17,477 nucleotides of DNA from an uncultured Lachnospiraceae bacterium (GCA_910577785.1 CAJTNT010000062.1:1-17477), one strand, 5' to 3'. Shown: positions 1 to 7,732, counted from the first letter of the stretch. Made by a program: numbers and translations. Notes: generated from the sequence alone by a model not told the origin.

Positions 1-1498
1 GCATCACGTCATAGCGCCCGAACCCGCTCTCGCGGTTGGAAGTCAGCGTATAGCGCCCGCCCAAGTCCACGAGGAGCCCCAGCACAAAGCCATGGTAGAA
101 GCGTTCCGGCTCTGACAGGGAGGGATGTTTCCCTGTATCAAAATAGCTAAAAGTCTGTAAAGCCACGCGGTTCATATAGCCATTCATGGATTTGATATCC
201 CCCTGGAGCATGGCTTTTACAAAATCATTATAATCTCGGTTGGCTGGGGCGAACCAGCCTTTTACCATGCTTCGGAACATAAGGGTAACTTCAAGGTTTG
301 TAAATGTTAGCTCATATTCTGGCAGCCCCAGTTCGGATAATGGCGTGTCCAGGGCATAATTCCCCCGGTACGATTCCTTGGATAACGCCTTCAGGTAGCC
401 GCTTGCCAGCAGCAGGCTCCAGATAGCCCCTTCATCCAGGTTCAATTGATTATATACAATCTGCTCGTCAATTGCCTCATGCAGGCTTTTGCCCTGTAAA
501 AGATCCCCGAATTTTTCCTTCGTATCCTTACCGCCTTCCTGGATGAGTTTGCTTACCAGGCTGTTGGAGCTGGTATTTGCCCAGTAGGCGCCAAATTGCC
601 CAGTGTCCAGGAAATTCAGGATAGACCATGGGTTGTAGATATCCGGGCAGCTGCCGAAGGTAAATCCGTCATACCACCGTTTCACGCCTTCCTTTTCCTC
701 CCCAAGCCCCTGTCCATCCAAGGCTGCAAATACTTCCTGTTCCGTAAATCCAAAAGAAGTAGCATATTCCTCAGAGGTAGTGGTTATTACTTTTAGATTA
801 TTCAGGTCAGAAAAGATGGACTCTTTGCTGATGCGTGTAATCCCCGTCATAACCGCCCGTTCCAGCCAGGGGTTCGTCTTGAAGGTGGCATTGAACATGG
901 TGCGGATGAAGGCTGTCATTTCCTCCCAATAGCCGCTCGCATAGGCTTCCTGCATGGGGGTGTCGTATTCGTCCAGAAGGATAATCACCTTTTTCTTGTA
1001 ATGGCGGCATAGGAAGTCCGAGAGCATGCGCAGAGCCACGGCGGCCGTGCTGCTGGACATATCCGCGGTGACGGACTGGTAGAATGCGCGTTCCTTTTCG
1101 TTCAGCAGCCCTTTTTCCAATAGGAAATCATATTTGTTGTACTGCTCCTCGATCATTCTGCAGATGCCCTTCCTGGCCTCGGGAAAGCTGGTCTCTTTTA
1201 TGATGGCAAAAGAAAGGAAGAGCACAGGGTAAGTACCCTGCAGCTTGCGGTAGGCTTCCCTTTGCCAGATGGACAGCCCCTGGAATATGTCGTCCTGTTC
1301 GGTACACTGTATGGAGAAGAAGCGTTCCAGCATGCTGATGTTCAGGGTCTTGCCAAAGCGGCGGGGGCGGGCGATTAATGTTACCTCATCTCCGCTTTCC
1401 CACCATTCACGGATGAAGTCTGTCTTATCGATATAAAAGCAGCCGCTTTTCATTAATTTATCAAAGTCCTGGATTCCGATTGCTACATTTTTCCTCAT
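1..1498 (-). CDS. AAA-ATPase-like / PD-(D/E)XK nuclease-like protein (DUF1703 type), 3' end outside window
   Basis: An open frame of 499 codons runs from an ATG at 1498 off the left edge, so the C-terminus is missing. The start is supported by AAGGAGG seven bases upstream. The N-terminal half is an AAA-ATPase-like domain: a degenerate Walker A (RPRRFGKT, residues 44-51) and a Walker B ending in LLDEYD (about 174-179). Near the edge, residues 487-497 read SNRESGFGRYD, the hallmark of the PD-(D/E)XK-type domain of this family, with D497 the likely active-site aspartate. The family is abundant, often in many copies, in gut Clostridia and Bacteroidetes. Its cellular role is not established; DNA processing or a selfish/defence role is only inference. 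It is transcribed away from the tRNA and looks like a single-gene unit. Family assignment is confident; function is not. Confidence 0.9.
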   Translation of the reverse strand, partial: MRKNVAIGIQDFDKLMKSGCFYIDKTDFIREWWESGDEVTLIARPRRFGKTLNISMLERFFSIQCTEQDDIFQGLSIWQREAYRKLQGTYPVLFLSFAIIKETSFPEARKGICRMIEEQYNKYDFLLEKGLLNEKERAFYQSVTADMSSSTAAVALRMLSDFLCRHYKKKVIILLDEYDTPMQEAYASGYWEEMTAFIRTMFNATFKTNPWLERAVMTGITRISKESIFSDLNNLKVITTTSEEYATSFGFTEQEVFAALDGQGLGEEKEGVKRWYDGFTFGSCPDIYNPWSILNFLDTGQFGAYWANTSSNSLVSKLIQEGGKDTKEKFGDLLQGKSLHEAIDEQIVYNQLNLDEGAIWSLLLASGYLKALSKESYRGNYALDTPLSELGLPEYELTFTNLEVTLMFRSMVKGWFAPANRDYNDFVKAMLQGDIKSMNGYMNRVALQTFSYFDTGKHPSLSEPERFYHGFVLGLLVDLGGRYTLTSNRESGFGRYDVM

Positions 1499-1537
1499 AA
1501 GAGCCTCCTTCTGAGCCGTGATAGAATATTGACACTT

Positions 1538-1587
1538 CCCATAGCGAAAGCCGGGAGCTATAGGATACGACTGATAATAAACGTATC
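1538..1587 (-). promoter_or_regulatory. two stem-loops in the 5' leader of the AAA-ATPase gene
   Basis: Between the predicted promoter and the ribosome binding site, the leader RNA can form two hairpins. The first has GATACG/CGTATC arms (1582-1587 and 1564-1569) and a 12-nt loop. The second has an 8-bp stem with one G-U pair (1557-1564 and 1538-1545) and an 11-nt loop. They share base 1564, so they may compete. Neither is followed by a T-run, so they are not classical terminators. A regulatory role is inference. Confidence 0.4.
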
Positions 1588-1629
1588 GGGATTGTTTTAC
1601 AACGCCATAAGTGTTGAACTGTTACATCT

Positions 1630-1658
1630 ATTATATAGTATCTGCAGAATGTTGTCTA
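1630..1658 (-). promoter_or_regulatory. promoter of the AAA-ATPase gene
   Basis: On the minus strand, TAGACA (1658-1653) lies exactly 17 bases before TATAAT (1635-1630), close to the sigma-A consensus. It is correctly oriented for the gene starting at 1498 and implies a leader of about 125 nt. Sequence-based prediction only. Confidence 0.7.
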
Positions 1659-1697
1659 GTAGAAGGATAGGAGGTCTGTAAATATTTTGGATCGTGT

Positions 1698-1812
1698 GTT
1701 ACGATTCACGGTCTGGGAGCCGCTCATAGTAACGATTCGGGGCGAAATTTAGAGTTTTGCTACGCAAAAAATCGCCCCTCACTCCTGAATCATGTTCTCA
1801 CGGAATGCGCAG
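1698..1812. repeat. structured intergenic repeat, copy A
   Basis: This intergenic stretch matches the region after carB (copy B). It opens with an imperfect hairpin (GTTAC at 1698-1702 and GTAAC at 1729-1733, with CGG/CCG inside) built from an inverted pair of a GAGCCGTGAATAGTAAC-like unit. A nested hairpin follows: outer GATTC/GAATC (1734-1738 and 1787-1791), then GGGGCGA/TCGCCCC (1739-1745 and 1772-1778), then TTTTGC/GCAAAA (1755-1760 and 1764-1769) with a TAC loop. Positions 1735-1785 match 11144-11193 at 48 of 51 aligned positions with one gap. ACGGAATGCGC at 1800-1810 also recurs in copy B. No ORF of note is present, and the function is unknown. Confidence 0.75.
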
Positions 1813-1941
1813 TACAGTTGTAACACTTTAAAAATGTGATGGGGAGTATCCGATATTATGATCATCCGATGTGCCTTAATAGTCAGAAAATACATAAAAA
1901 ATCAAAGAATTTAACAAATATAAAAAAATTTAAAAAGGGGA

Positions 1942-1970
1942 TTGCAAAATTCCCACAGAGCGAGTATAAT
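1942..1970 (+). promoter_or_regulatory. promoter of tRNA-Thr
   Basis: TTGCAA (1942-1947), a 17-base spacer and a perfect TATAAT (1965-1970) lie 24 bases upstream of the tRNA. The preceding AT-rich tract (about 1880-1940) could act as an UP-like element. Confidence 0.85.
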
Positions 1971-1994
1971 AAACAAGAATTGATTGAGGTACAT

Positions 1995-2067
1995 GCCAAA
2001 GTGGCGCAGTTGGTAGCGCGTCGCATTCGTAATGCGTAGGTCGAGGGTTCGAGTCCCTTCTTTGGCT
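1995..2067 (+). tRNA. tRNA-Thr (anticodon CGU)
   Basis: A 73-base cloverleaf is complete. The acceptor stem is GCCAAAG/CTTTGGC with U at position 73. The D-arm is GCGC/GCGC with loop AGTTGGTA. The anticodon loop TTCGTAA gives anticodon CGT, which reads ACG (threonine). The T-arm is GAGGG/CCCTT with loop TTCGAGT. The first anticodon-stem pair is a T-T mismatch, so that stem has four standard pairs. No CCA is encoded (the next bases are GTC), so the tail must be added by tRNA nucleotidyltransferase. It sits between its own promoter and terminator as a single-gene transcript. Confidence 0.95.
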
Positions 2068-2080
2068 GTCCCGTTTCATA

Positions 2081-2117
2081 AAAATACCCCCACAGGTTTT
2101 CTGTGGGGGTATTTTTT
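2081..2117. terminator. bidirectional intrinsic terminator after tRNA-Thr
   Basis: A perfect 15-bp stem (2081-2095 and 2101-2115) with a GTTTT loop has a GC core of CCCCCACAG/CTGTGGGGG. A T-run follows it on the plus strand and A-runs precede it, giving T-runs on both strands. It terminates the tRNA transcript and could also stop transcription arriving on the minus strand from the transporter relic. Confidence 0.92.
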
Positions 2118-2161
2118 ACTGAGCGCCAGATAAATCTGACGCCCAGCATCATATGATTCGT

Positions 2162-2187
2162 AGCGCCGCATAAGGAATTATGGCGCT
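2162..2187. other. bulged hairpin with GGAA tetraloop
   Basis: AGCGC (2162-2166) pairs with GCGCT (2183-2187), and CATAA (2169-2173) with TTATG (2178-2182), leaving a two-base CG bulge and a GGAA loop. There is no T-run on either side. It lies just downstream (minus strand) of the transporter relic. Its role is unknown, and it may be leftover repeat sequence. Confidence 0.35.
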
Positions 2188-2207
2188 TGGCGGCTGCGGC
2201 TGCTGTT

Positions 2208-2516
2208 TTAGCCTGCCAGGTAGATAAAGGGCGTGTCGGCAATGCTTGTCACAAGGAAGATGATGTAGCTGGAAGCCGTAATGGATACCATGGTAGCGGT
2301 GTCATAGACCCCAAGGAACGTCCCCCAGGTGAACAGTACGGTATTGATAAGCTGCGAGAGCAGGGTAGAGCCGTTGTTCCGCAGCCACAGGAATTTTTGG
2401 GAATCCCCAAACTTTTTTCTCGTAAAGGCCCACCATTTATTGTCTGCGGAAAACTTCTGGCAGAATATTTCCGCAATACAAAAACGAAAATCCGCTGGCA
2501 CAAGCAACGCGCAGAA
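2208..2516 (-). pseudogene. C-terminal remnant of a VUT/YhhQ-family (queuosine-precursor-type) transporter
   Basis: The minus-strand frame is open from 2516 to a TAA at 2208-2210. It encodes about 100 residues resembling the C-terminal half of the VUT/YhhQ family of integral membrane transporters. Recognisable features are WAF followed by a lysine-rich stretch, then FLWLRNNGSTLLSQLINT, GVYDTATMVSI, and a final SYIIF...DTPFIYLA helix. Full members are about 220-240 residues with an N-terminal half of several membrane helices. Here an in-frame TGA (2517-2519) lies immediately upstream, and I could not recognise the N-terminal half in any frame up to 2860. No clear start or ribosome binding site is visible. 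I read it as a truncated, decayed gene. Family members import queuosine precursors in characterised cases; that applies only to the ancestor. Confidence 0.65.
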
Positions 2517-2838
2517 TCATTCCGTTCTATGAAATCCCTAGTTTTGTTTAGAGACAGGATGGTCACGAACTGTCTTATGCAGCCGAATGTATCTATGGAT
2601 ACAGATTTGCCGATTTTTCCAACAGTTAGTATAACGCAAAAAATCACATTGCAAGAAAAAATTGCCCTCCCGGCTTCTTTATAAAAGGGGGAAAATTGCC
2701 GATTCTATTTATAAGGAAAAGAGTATAAGGGAAAACCGTATTGCGTTTCCTTGGCTAAACTTCTGTTGTGCAAGGAAACTCAGAAATGGAATGCCATTTG
2801 CATATAAACCACGAAGGAACGGTTCAAAAATAACTTTT
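2517..2838. other. gene-free stretch
   Basis: I find no convincing gene, RNA or promoter between the transporter relic and the next coding sequence. Short open frames exist in several phases but have no ribosome binding site and no recognisable similarity. The sequence is AT-rich and may be eroded coding DNA. Confidence 0.4.
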
Positions 2839-2863
2839 ATCCTCAGAAAGGATGGAATTTGTT

Positions 2864-3724
2864 ATGGTAGATAAAGTCAGCAACCAGAAGTATTACGAAT
2901 ATTCCAAGATAAACCAGCAGAAACGCTCAAATACGGAGTCTTCCGAATTTAACCTGGATCTGGGAAAGCAGGGCGTCGTCTACGAAAAGGGAGGCCAGAA
3001 AAAAGCAGAGAAGACAAAGGGGACGCCATCGCAGAATGATACACAGAAGTCTGCATCGCAGGCAGCTTCTGGCGTAAAGCTGGAAATCTCCCGCCAAGGC
3101 TACCAGAAAACAGCAGCGAAAAAGCAGGAATCCTCCATAATGGAGGGAGTGCGCAAATATGTAACGGCTGCCGTAGATTTCCTAAAATCTCTCTGGAACA
3201 AAATCTGGAATGACAATCCTGCATCCCCCAAGGAGCATTTCCCGGAGATCTTGGAAGAGAAACTGTCGGGGCAGGAAGGGGCGGGCGAAGCGCAGGGAGC
3301 AAAGGATGCCACAGCCTTTTTTGGAGGGGTAGATACCCAGGGAGAGAACGATTCTGCTGCTTTTTTTGGAGGGGTAGACGCCCAGTCCTGGGGAGCGGCA
3401 GAGCGTAATGCGCAGGCTGGCCAGCCCATTTTCGGACAGCCTGCAGAGCAAGGCATTGCAGACAGGTTCTGGAACAGGATTTCCCCAACTGCCAAGCCAG
3501 GTGTGCCAGAGCCTGCAAGCTATACCCAAGAAGAAATCCGCCGCATCTTCCGTCGCGGCAACCGCCAGGAAATTGAGGATTTCCTCTCAAACCACGGGGA
3601 ACGCCATTTAGCCAGGAACACCGAACTGCTTACCCAATACGACAAAAGAGGCGCTATTATAGGCATCGATCACGCAGAAAAGGAACGAATCTTATTTGGA
3701 AATAAAAATGAAATAAGGCTTTAG
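2864..3724 (+). CDS. hypothetical protein with low-complexity middle and a 15-residue tandem repeat
   Basis: This 286-residue protein has no function I can name. I chose the ATG at 2864, which begins MVDKVSN, over the one at 2852, because the AGAAAGGA site (2845-2852) overlaps the earlier ATG and sits 11 bases before the later one. ATCCT at 2839-2843 can pair with AGGAT at 2849-2853, partly hiding the site. Residues 1-40 are polar. A Lys/Gln/Ser-rich low-complexity region follows, then an amphipathic segment rich in Trp and Leu (about 90-115). Two 15-residue near-repeats follow, with GGVD at 154 and 169. The C-terminal ~65 residues are charged and look like a folded helical domain (from EEIRRIF to the end). 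No signal peptide or membrane helix is evident, so it is probably cytoplasmic. It resembles lineage-restricted Lachnospiraceae proteins in general style only. Confidence 0.7.
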   Translation: MVDKVSNQKYYEYSKINQQKRSNTESSEFNLDLGKQGVVYEKGGQKKAEKTKGTPSQNDTQKSASQAASGVKLEISRQGYQKTAAKKQESSIMEGVRKYVTAAVDFLKSLWNKIWNDNPASPKEHFPEILEEKLSGQEGAGEAQGAKDATAFFGGVDTQGENDSAAFFGGVDAQSWGAAERNAQAGQPIFGQPAEQGIADRFWNRISPTAKPGVPEPASYTQEEIRRIFRRGNRQEIEDFLSNHGERHLARNTELLTQYDKRGAIIGIDHAEKERILFGNKNEIRL

Positions 3725-3822
3725 CAGATCCTGTTAAGCGCTTATCGATACGATTCTTTGAACGGCAAACGTCAGCTGGTTTGGGCAAGGCATCCCCCAA
3801 CTTCCCATTCCACACACATTCT

Positions 3823-3852
3823 TTCATATTTCATCCACTCCCGCCATACAAT
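3823..3852 (+). promoter_or_regulatory. possible weak promoter of asnB
   Basis: TTCATA (3823-3828), an 18-base spacer and TACAAT (3847-3852) precede the asnB ribosome binding site. An inverted repeat, CATACA-atgcaa-TGTATG (3845-3862), overlaps the -10 element and could be an operator. No T-box leader motif was seen. The call is tentative. Confidence 0.35.
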
Positions 3853-3885
3853 GCAATGTATGTAGAAAAGCAGGAGTGGATTTTT

Positions 3886-5742
3886 ATGTGCGGAATTGCA
3901 GGATTTTACCATAAAGCAAAAGATTACAGGGAATACGGTACGCATTACCGTTCCATTTTGACGGGCATGCACAAGAAATTATGGCGCCGCGGCCCGGATG
4001 ATGCAGGAATCTATCTGTCTAGGCACTGCGGCCTTTCCCACAGCCGCCTGTCCATCCGGGATATCTCCGGCGGCCACCAGCCTATGGTGCGCACTTCCCA
4101 AGGCAGAACTTGCAGCATTGCCTACAACGGAGAGATTTACAACGCCAAAGAGCTGCGGGAAACCTTGGAAAAACGTGGATGGAGGTTTGAGACGACCTGC
4201 GACACAGAAGTTATCCTCTTAGGATATATGGAATTTGGCTCCGCTTTTGTCACACAGCTTAATGGCATCTTTGCATGCGCCATTTATGATTCTGCCAAAG
4301 AGACATTGTGCCTTTTCCGTGACCCCATGGGCGTAAAGCCTCTGTTTTACACAGAATGCCAGGAGGAGATTATCTTTGCTTCAGAAATCAAAGGCATCCT
4401 GGCGCATCCTGGCGTCAAGGCGGAAGTGGGGAGGGAAGGCCTCAATGAGATTTTTGGCATTGGCCCTGCCAGGAGCGTAGGCTGCGGCGTGTTTCGGAAT
4501 ATGCGTGAGGTGCGCCCTGGGGAGTGCATTTCCTATGGCAGGAACCAGCCTTTGCGGCAGGAACTTTATTGGAAGTTAGAGAGCCATCCCCATGAGGATA
4601 GTTATGAGAAGACCATCGAAACCGTTTCTTCTCTGGTGCAGGATGCCATACGCCGCCAGATGGTGTCGGATGTGCCGATCTGTACTTTCCTGTCCGGCGG
4701 TGTAGACAGCAGCCTCGTTTCTGCTGTATGCGCCGATGAACTGAAGAAACAAGGCCAACAGCTAGCCACCTTTTCCTTTGACTTCGTGGATAACCAGAAA
4801 AATTTCAAGGCCAATGATTTCCAGCCCTCCCAGGACCGTCCTTTTGTGGAAAAAATGGTGGCGCACATCGGTTCCTCCCATACTTTCCTCGAATGCGGCA
4901 ACGAGAAACAGATAGAAATGCTTTTTGATTCCGTAAAGGCCCACGACCTGCCTGCAATGGCCGATGTGGACGCCTCCATGCTCTATTTCTGCTCCCTGGT
5001 CAGCACGCAATACAAGGTAGCCCTTACCGGGGAATGCGCCGATGAGATTTTCGGCGGCTATCCTTGGTTCCACAAGCGAGAATGCTTCCAGGCAGATACC
5101 TTTCCCTGGACAATGGATCTGTCCCCAAGGAAGGAAATGCTTTCTCAGGAGTTCCTGGAATATCTGGATATGGACAGCTATGTCCAGGAAAACTATCAAC
5201 GCTCGGCCGATGAAACCCCCAGATGGGAAGGGGACAGTCCGGAGGAAGCCCGCCGGCGTGAAATCTCTTACCTAAATCTCAAATGGTTTATGCAGACTCT
5301 CCTAAACCGCATGGACAGAGCCAGCATGTACAATGGCTTAGAAGCGCGCGTACCCTTTGCGGATACAAGAATTGTCCGGTATGTGTGGAATGTCCCTTGG
5401 GAAATGAAGACGAGAAATGGGGTAGTGAAGAACCTCCTGCGCGAATCTGGCAGGGGGCTTTTGCCGGAGGAAGTATTGTTCCGCCGCAAATCCCCCTACC
5501 CGAAGACTTATGATCCGCGTTATGAGTCGCTGCTCAAGGGCATGGTGCGGGAGCGGATCCTCTCCGGACATTCCCCCATCCTGCAATTTGTCGACCCAAA
5601 GAAGGTGGAAAAGTTTCTTAGCCAGCCTTCTGATTATGGCAAGCCCTGGTATGGGCAGCTGATGGCAGGCCCGCAGATGCTGGCATATCTGCTGCAGATT
5701 GACGCCTGGATGGAGAACTATCATGTCCAAGTAGTGTCATGA
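3886..5742 (+). CDS. asnB: asparagine synthase (glutamine-hydrolysing)
   Basis: The enzyme makes asparagine from aspartate, ATP and glutamine in the cytoplasm. At 618 residues it has the usual length for clostridial AsnB. The start at 3886 is fixed by the catalytic cysteine of class II glutaminase domains: the protein begins MCGIAGF, so Cys2 becomes N-terminal after Met removal. AGGAG at 3872-3876 gives a 9-base spacing. Upstream in-frame codons, including a TTG at 3781, would bury that cysteine and are rejected. The glutaminase half contains SHSRLSIRD and YNGEIYN. The synthetase half carries the PPi loop LSGGVDSS (about 269-276), the GECADEIFGGY motif (from residue 382), and MYNGLEARVPFAD near the C-terminus. 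It converges on nagA with three bases between the stop codons. No defects are visible. Confidence 0.97.
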   Translation: MCGIAGFYHKAKDYREYGTHYRSILTGMHKKLWRRGPDDAGIYLSRHCGLSHSRLSIRDISGGHQPMVRTSQGRTCSIAYNGEIYNAKELRETLEKRGWRFETTCDTEVILLGYMEFGSAFVTQLNGIFACAIYDSAKETLCLFRDPMGVKPLFYTECQEEIIFASEIKGILAHPGVKAEVGREGLNEIFGIGPARSVGCGVFRNMREVRPGECISYGRNQPLRQELYWKLESHPHEDSYEKTIETVSSLVQDAIRRQMVSDVPICTFLSGGVDSSLVSAVCADELKKQGQQLATFSFDFVDNQKNFKANDFQPSQDRPFVEKMVAHIGSSHTFLECGNEKQIEMLFDSVKAHDLPAMADVDASMLYFCSLVSTQYKVALTGECADEIFGGYPWFHKRECFQADTFPWTMDLSPRKEMLSQEFLEYLDMDSYVQENYQRSADETPRWEGDSPEEARRREISYLNLKWFMQTLLNRMDRASMYNGLEARVPFADTRIVRYVWNVPWEMKTRNGVVKNLLRESGRGLLPEEVLFRRKSPYPKTYDPRYESLLKGMVRERILSGHSPILQFVDPKKVEKFLSQPSDYGKPWYGQLMAGPQMLAYLLQIDAWMENYHVQVVS

Positions 5743-5746
5743 TAGT
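5717..5746. other. hairpin spanning the convergent asnB/nagA stop codons
   Basis: ACTATCATG (5717-5725) is perfectly complementary to CATGATAGT (5738-5746), leaving a 12-base loop. The right arm includes the asnB stop and the first base of the nagA stop codon region. There is no T-run, so it is not a canonical terminator. It may protect the 3' end of the two converging transcripts. Confidence 0.4.
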
Positions 5747-6891
5747 CAGGCCATACGTTTTCCCCGAAGAAAGACTGCCTTCGTATCCAACCCTTTGCCA
5801 AGAATCACAATATTAGCATATTTCCCAGGATCTAACGTCCCATAATCCTGGAACATCCCAATTGCGCGGGCAGGATTGGCGGCGGCGCATTTGACGGCGC
5901 TGGCCAGCGGGATGCCCATAGAAGTGACGGCTGTGCGCAGGCAGTCCATCAGGTTTGTGACAGATCCCGCCAGCGTGCCGTCCTCCAGAACAGCCAGGTT
6001 CCCGGTTACTGTAACGGCCTGCCCGCCTAGGTCATACGTGCCGTCCGCCATGCCGGTAGCCCGCATGCTGTCGCTAATCAATACAATCCTATCATCCCCG
6101 AAAATCTTAAAAGCCGTGCGCACCACCGAAGGATGCACATGCACGCCGTCACAGATTAACTCCACCATGCAGTCCCCATCGTCCGCGGCCGCCCCGATCG
6201 GCCCCGGCGCACGGTGGCTTAGGGGCGGCATGGCGTTGAACATATGGGTAAGCTGGGAAGCCCCCAGCGAAAGCGCCTGTTTGGAAGTCTCATAATCTGC
6301 TGTTGTATGCGCCAAAGAGATCCGCACCTGGTTCTTGTTCTGGCGGATAAACTCCATCGCCCCTTCCGTTTCCGGGGCGACAACAACTGTGCGCACCATA
6401 TTCCCAGAAAACTCCTGGAGCCGCTTAAGCATTTCTGTATCAGCCGCACAGATATAGCTTTCATTCTGCGCCCCCTTTTTGGCTTTGGAAATAAAAGGCC
6501 CTTCCAGATACAGCCCGCAGAGGTCAGCCCCTTCTGCACAGGAAAAATCCCGCACCGTCCTGCAGATCTGCGCCAATGTCTCCTCCGGCATAGTCATCGT
6601 CGCAGGGGTGATCGATGTAATCCCCTGGCTTAGCTCATATTGCGCAATCCTGCGAAATGCCTCTTCGCTCCCATCGCAGCAGTCACTTCCCATACATCCA
6701 TGGAAATGGATATCCGTCAGCCCCGGAATGACATACCCGCCGTCTGCCTCCGTTACCGTTTCCTCCCCCTCTATCTGGAAATATTCCTCTTCTGATACAA
6801 TCCTATCATTATAAATGCAGACATCCCCCGGAAGGAATATCCCTTCCTTCTGAAATGCCAGCCCATGGATAATCCGATGTTTCTGTGCCAT
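5746..6891 (-). CDS. nagA: N-acetylglucosamine-6-phosphate deacetylase
   Basis: NagA removes acetate from GlcNAc-6-phosphate to give glucosamine-6-phosphate, the first committed step of amino-sugar breakdown. The protein has 381 residues, normal for the family. Amidohydrolase-fold motifs appear in order: HFHG (62-65), LEGPF with metal-binding Glu130, SLAHTTADY with His195, THMFNAMPPLSHR with His216, ICDGVHVHP (246-254), and the catalytic SDSMRATG with Asp274. The ATG at 6891 has GGAGGG five bases upstream. It lies 73 bases downstream of nagB on the same strand and is presumably cotranscribed with it. GlcNAc-6-P itself would come from a PTS or kinase encoded elsewhere. Confidence 0.97.
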   Translation of the reverse strand: MAQKHRIIHGLAFQKEGIFLPGDVCIYNDRIVSEEEYFQIEGEETVTEADGGYVIPGLTDIHFHGCMGSDCCDGSEEAFRRIAQYELSQGITSITPATMTMPEETLAQICRTVRDFSCAEGADLCGLYLEGPFISKAKKGAQNESYICAADTEMLKRLQEFSGNMVRTVVVAPETEGAMEFIRQNKNQVRISLAHTTADYETSKQALSLGASQLTHMFNAMPPLSHRAPGPIGAAADDGDCMVELICDGVHVHPSVVRTAFKIFGDDRIVLISDSMRATGMADGTYDLGGQAVTVTGNLAVLEDGTLAGSVTNLMDCLRTAVTSMGIPLASAVKCAAANPARAIGMFQDYGTLDPGKYANIVILGKGLDTKAVFLRGKRMA

Positions 6892-6926
6892 AGTCCCTCC
6901 GCTCTAAATTATAAATTATCATAGCC

Positions 6927-6942
6927 AAAGCCAGCTGGCTTT
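6927..6942. promoter_or_regulatory. 16-bp perfect palindrome in the nagB-nagA gap
   Basis: AAAGCCAGCTGGCTTT is a perfect dyad located between the nagB stop and the nagA ribosome binding site. As RNA it gives a 6-bp stem with an AGCT loop, without a following T-run. It could be a protein-binding site or an mRNA-processing/attenuating hairpin that sets the nagB:nagA ratio. Both roles are inference. Confidence 0.45.
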
Positions 6943-6964
6943 CCCGAAACAGCGTCTGTCTTGC

Positions 6965-7702
6965 TTAAAGCAGTTCTCCGCATTTAGAAAGCGCCGCTGC
7001 ATCTGCCACCACCGTCACATCCTGATGCAGCTGCAGGATAGAAGCTGGAACCTGCGGCGTCACTTCCCCGAAGAACGCATCCCGTACAATTTCCGCTTTA
7101 TCCGCCCCAGATACAACCAGCAGGATTTTCCTGGCCATCATAATGGTCTGGATCCCCATCGTATAAGCCTGGCGCGGCACTTCCTCTTCCGAAGCAAAAA
7201 ACCTGGTATTCGCCTGAATGGTTCTTTCTGACAAATCTACGCAATGCGTTCCCTTTTCAAAGACTTCCCCAGGCTCATTAAACCCAATATGCCCATTGTG
7301 CCCCAGACCCAGCAGCTGGAGGTCTACCCCTCCCACGGAACGGATCGTCTCATCGTATTTCTTGCATGCAGCTTCCTGATCTGCTTCCATCCCGTCTGGA
7401 AGGAATGTCCGGCTCGTATTGATATTTACTTTTCCGAACAGATGCTCATGCATAAAATAGTAATAACTCTGCGCATTGTCCCGTGGAAGCCCGCGGTATT
7501 CATCCAGGTTCACGGTGGTCACCCCGGAAAAATCCAAATCTCCCTTGCCATACCACTCTACAAGATGCTGATAAGCGCCAATCGGCGAGGAGCCTGTGGC
7601 AAGCCCCAACACACAGTCAGGCTTTAAAATAATCTGTGCTGAAATGATGTTTGCAGCCTTACGGCTCATGTCCTGATAATCCTTCGCTTTGATGATCCTC
7701 AT
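6965..7702 (-). CDS. nagB: glucosamine-6-phosphate deaminase
   Basis: NagB converts glucosamine-6-phosphate to fructose-6-phosphate and ammonia, feeding NagA's product into glycolysis. I chose the ATG at 7702, which gives the normal 245-residue protein beginning MRIIKAKDY with GGAGG just upstream. The frame stays open to 7879, but the extension reads through the promoter and has no family similarity. Motifs are LGLATGSSPIG (32-42, phosphate loop), NLDEY with Asp67-Glu68 (65-69), and GHNGHIGFNEPG (134-145). In that last motif, His138 and Glu143 match known catalytic positions, and Asn136 stands where the E. coli enzyme has Asp141, as in other Firmicute NagB proteins. It is first in the nagB-nagA operon and divergent from carB. 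Confidence 0.97.
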   Translation of the reverse strand: MRIIKAKDYQDMSRKAANIISAQIILKPDCVLGLATGSSPIGAYQHLVEWYGKGDLDFSGVTTVNLDEYRGLPRDNAQSYYYFMHEHLFGKVNINTSRTFLPDGMEADQEAACKKYDETIRSVGGVDLQLLGLGHNGHIGFNEPGEVFEKGTHCVDLSERTIQANTRFFASEEEVPRQAYTMGIQTIMMARKILLVVSGADKAEIVRDAFFGEVTPQVPASILQLHQDVTVVADAAALSKCGELL

Positions 7703-7732
7703 ACTTACCTCCATAACATTTATAATAAATTT

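Noticed and set aside
1995..2067. tRNA-Thr as a prophage attachment site
   Set aside because: I saw no second copy of the tRNA 3' end in the window and no integrase nearby.
1883..2242. Minus-strand frame through tRNA-Thr and its terminator
   Set aside because: It overlaps a well-supported tRNA and hairpin and has no recognisable protein content.
2949..3590. Long minus-strand frames opposite the 286-aa gene
   Set aside because: They are shadow frames with a Pro/Leu/Arg-rich composition and no ribosome binding site; the plus frame has coherent protein features.
3781..3885. N-terminal extension of AsnB from an upstream TTG
   Set aside because: The catalytic cysteine must be residue 2; the ATG at 3886 has a good ribosome binding site and gives MCGIAGF.
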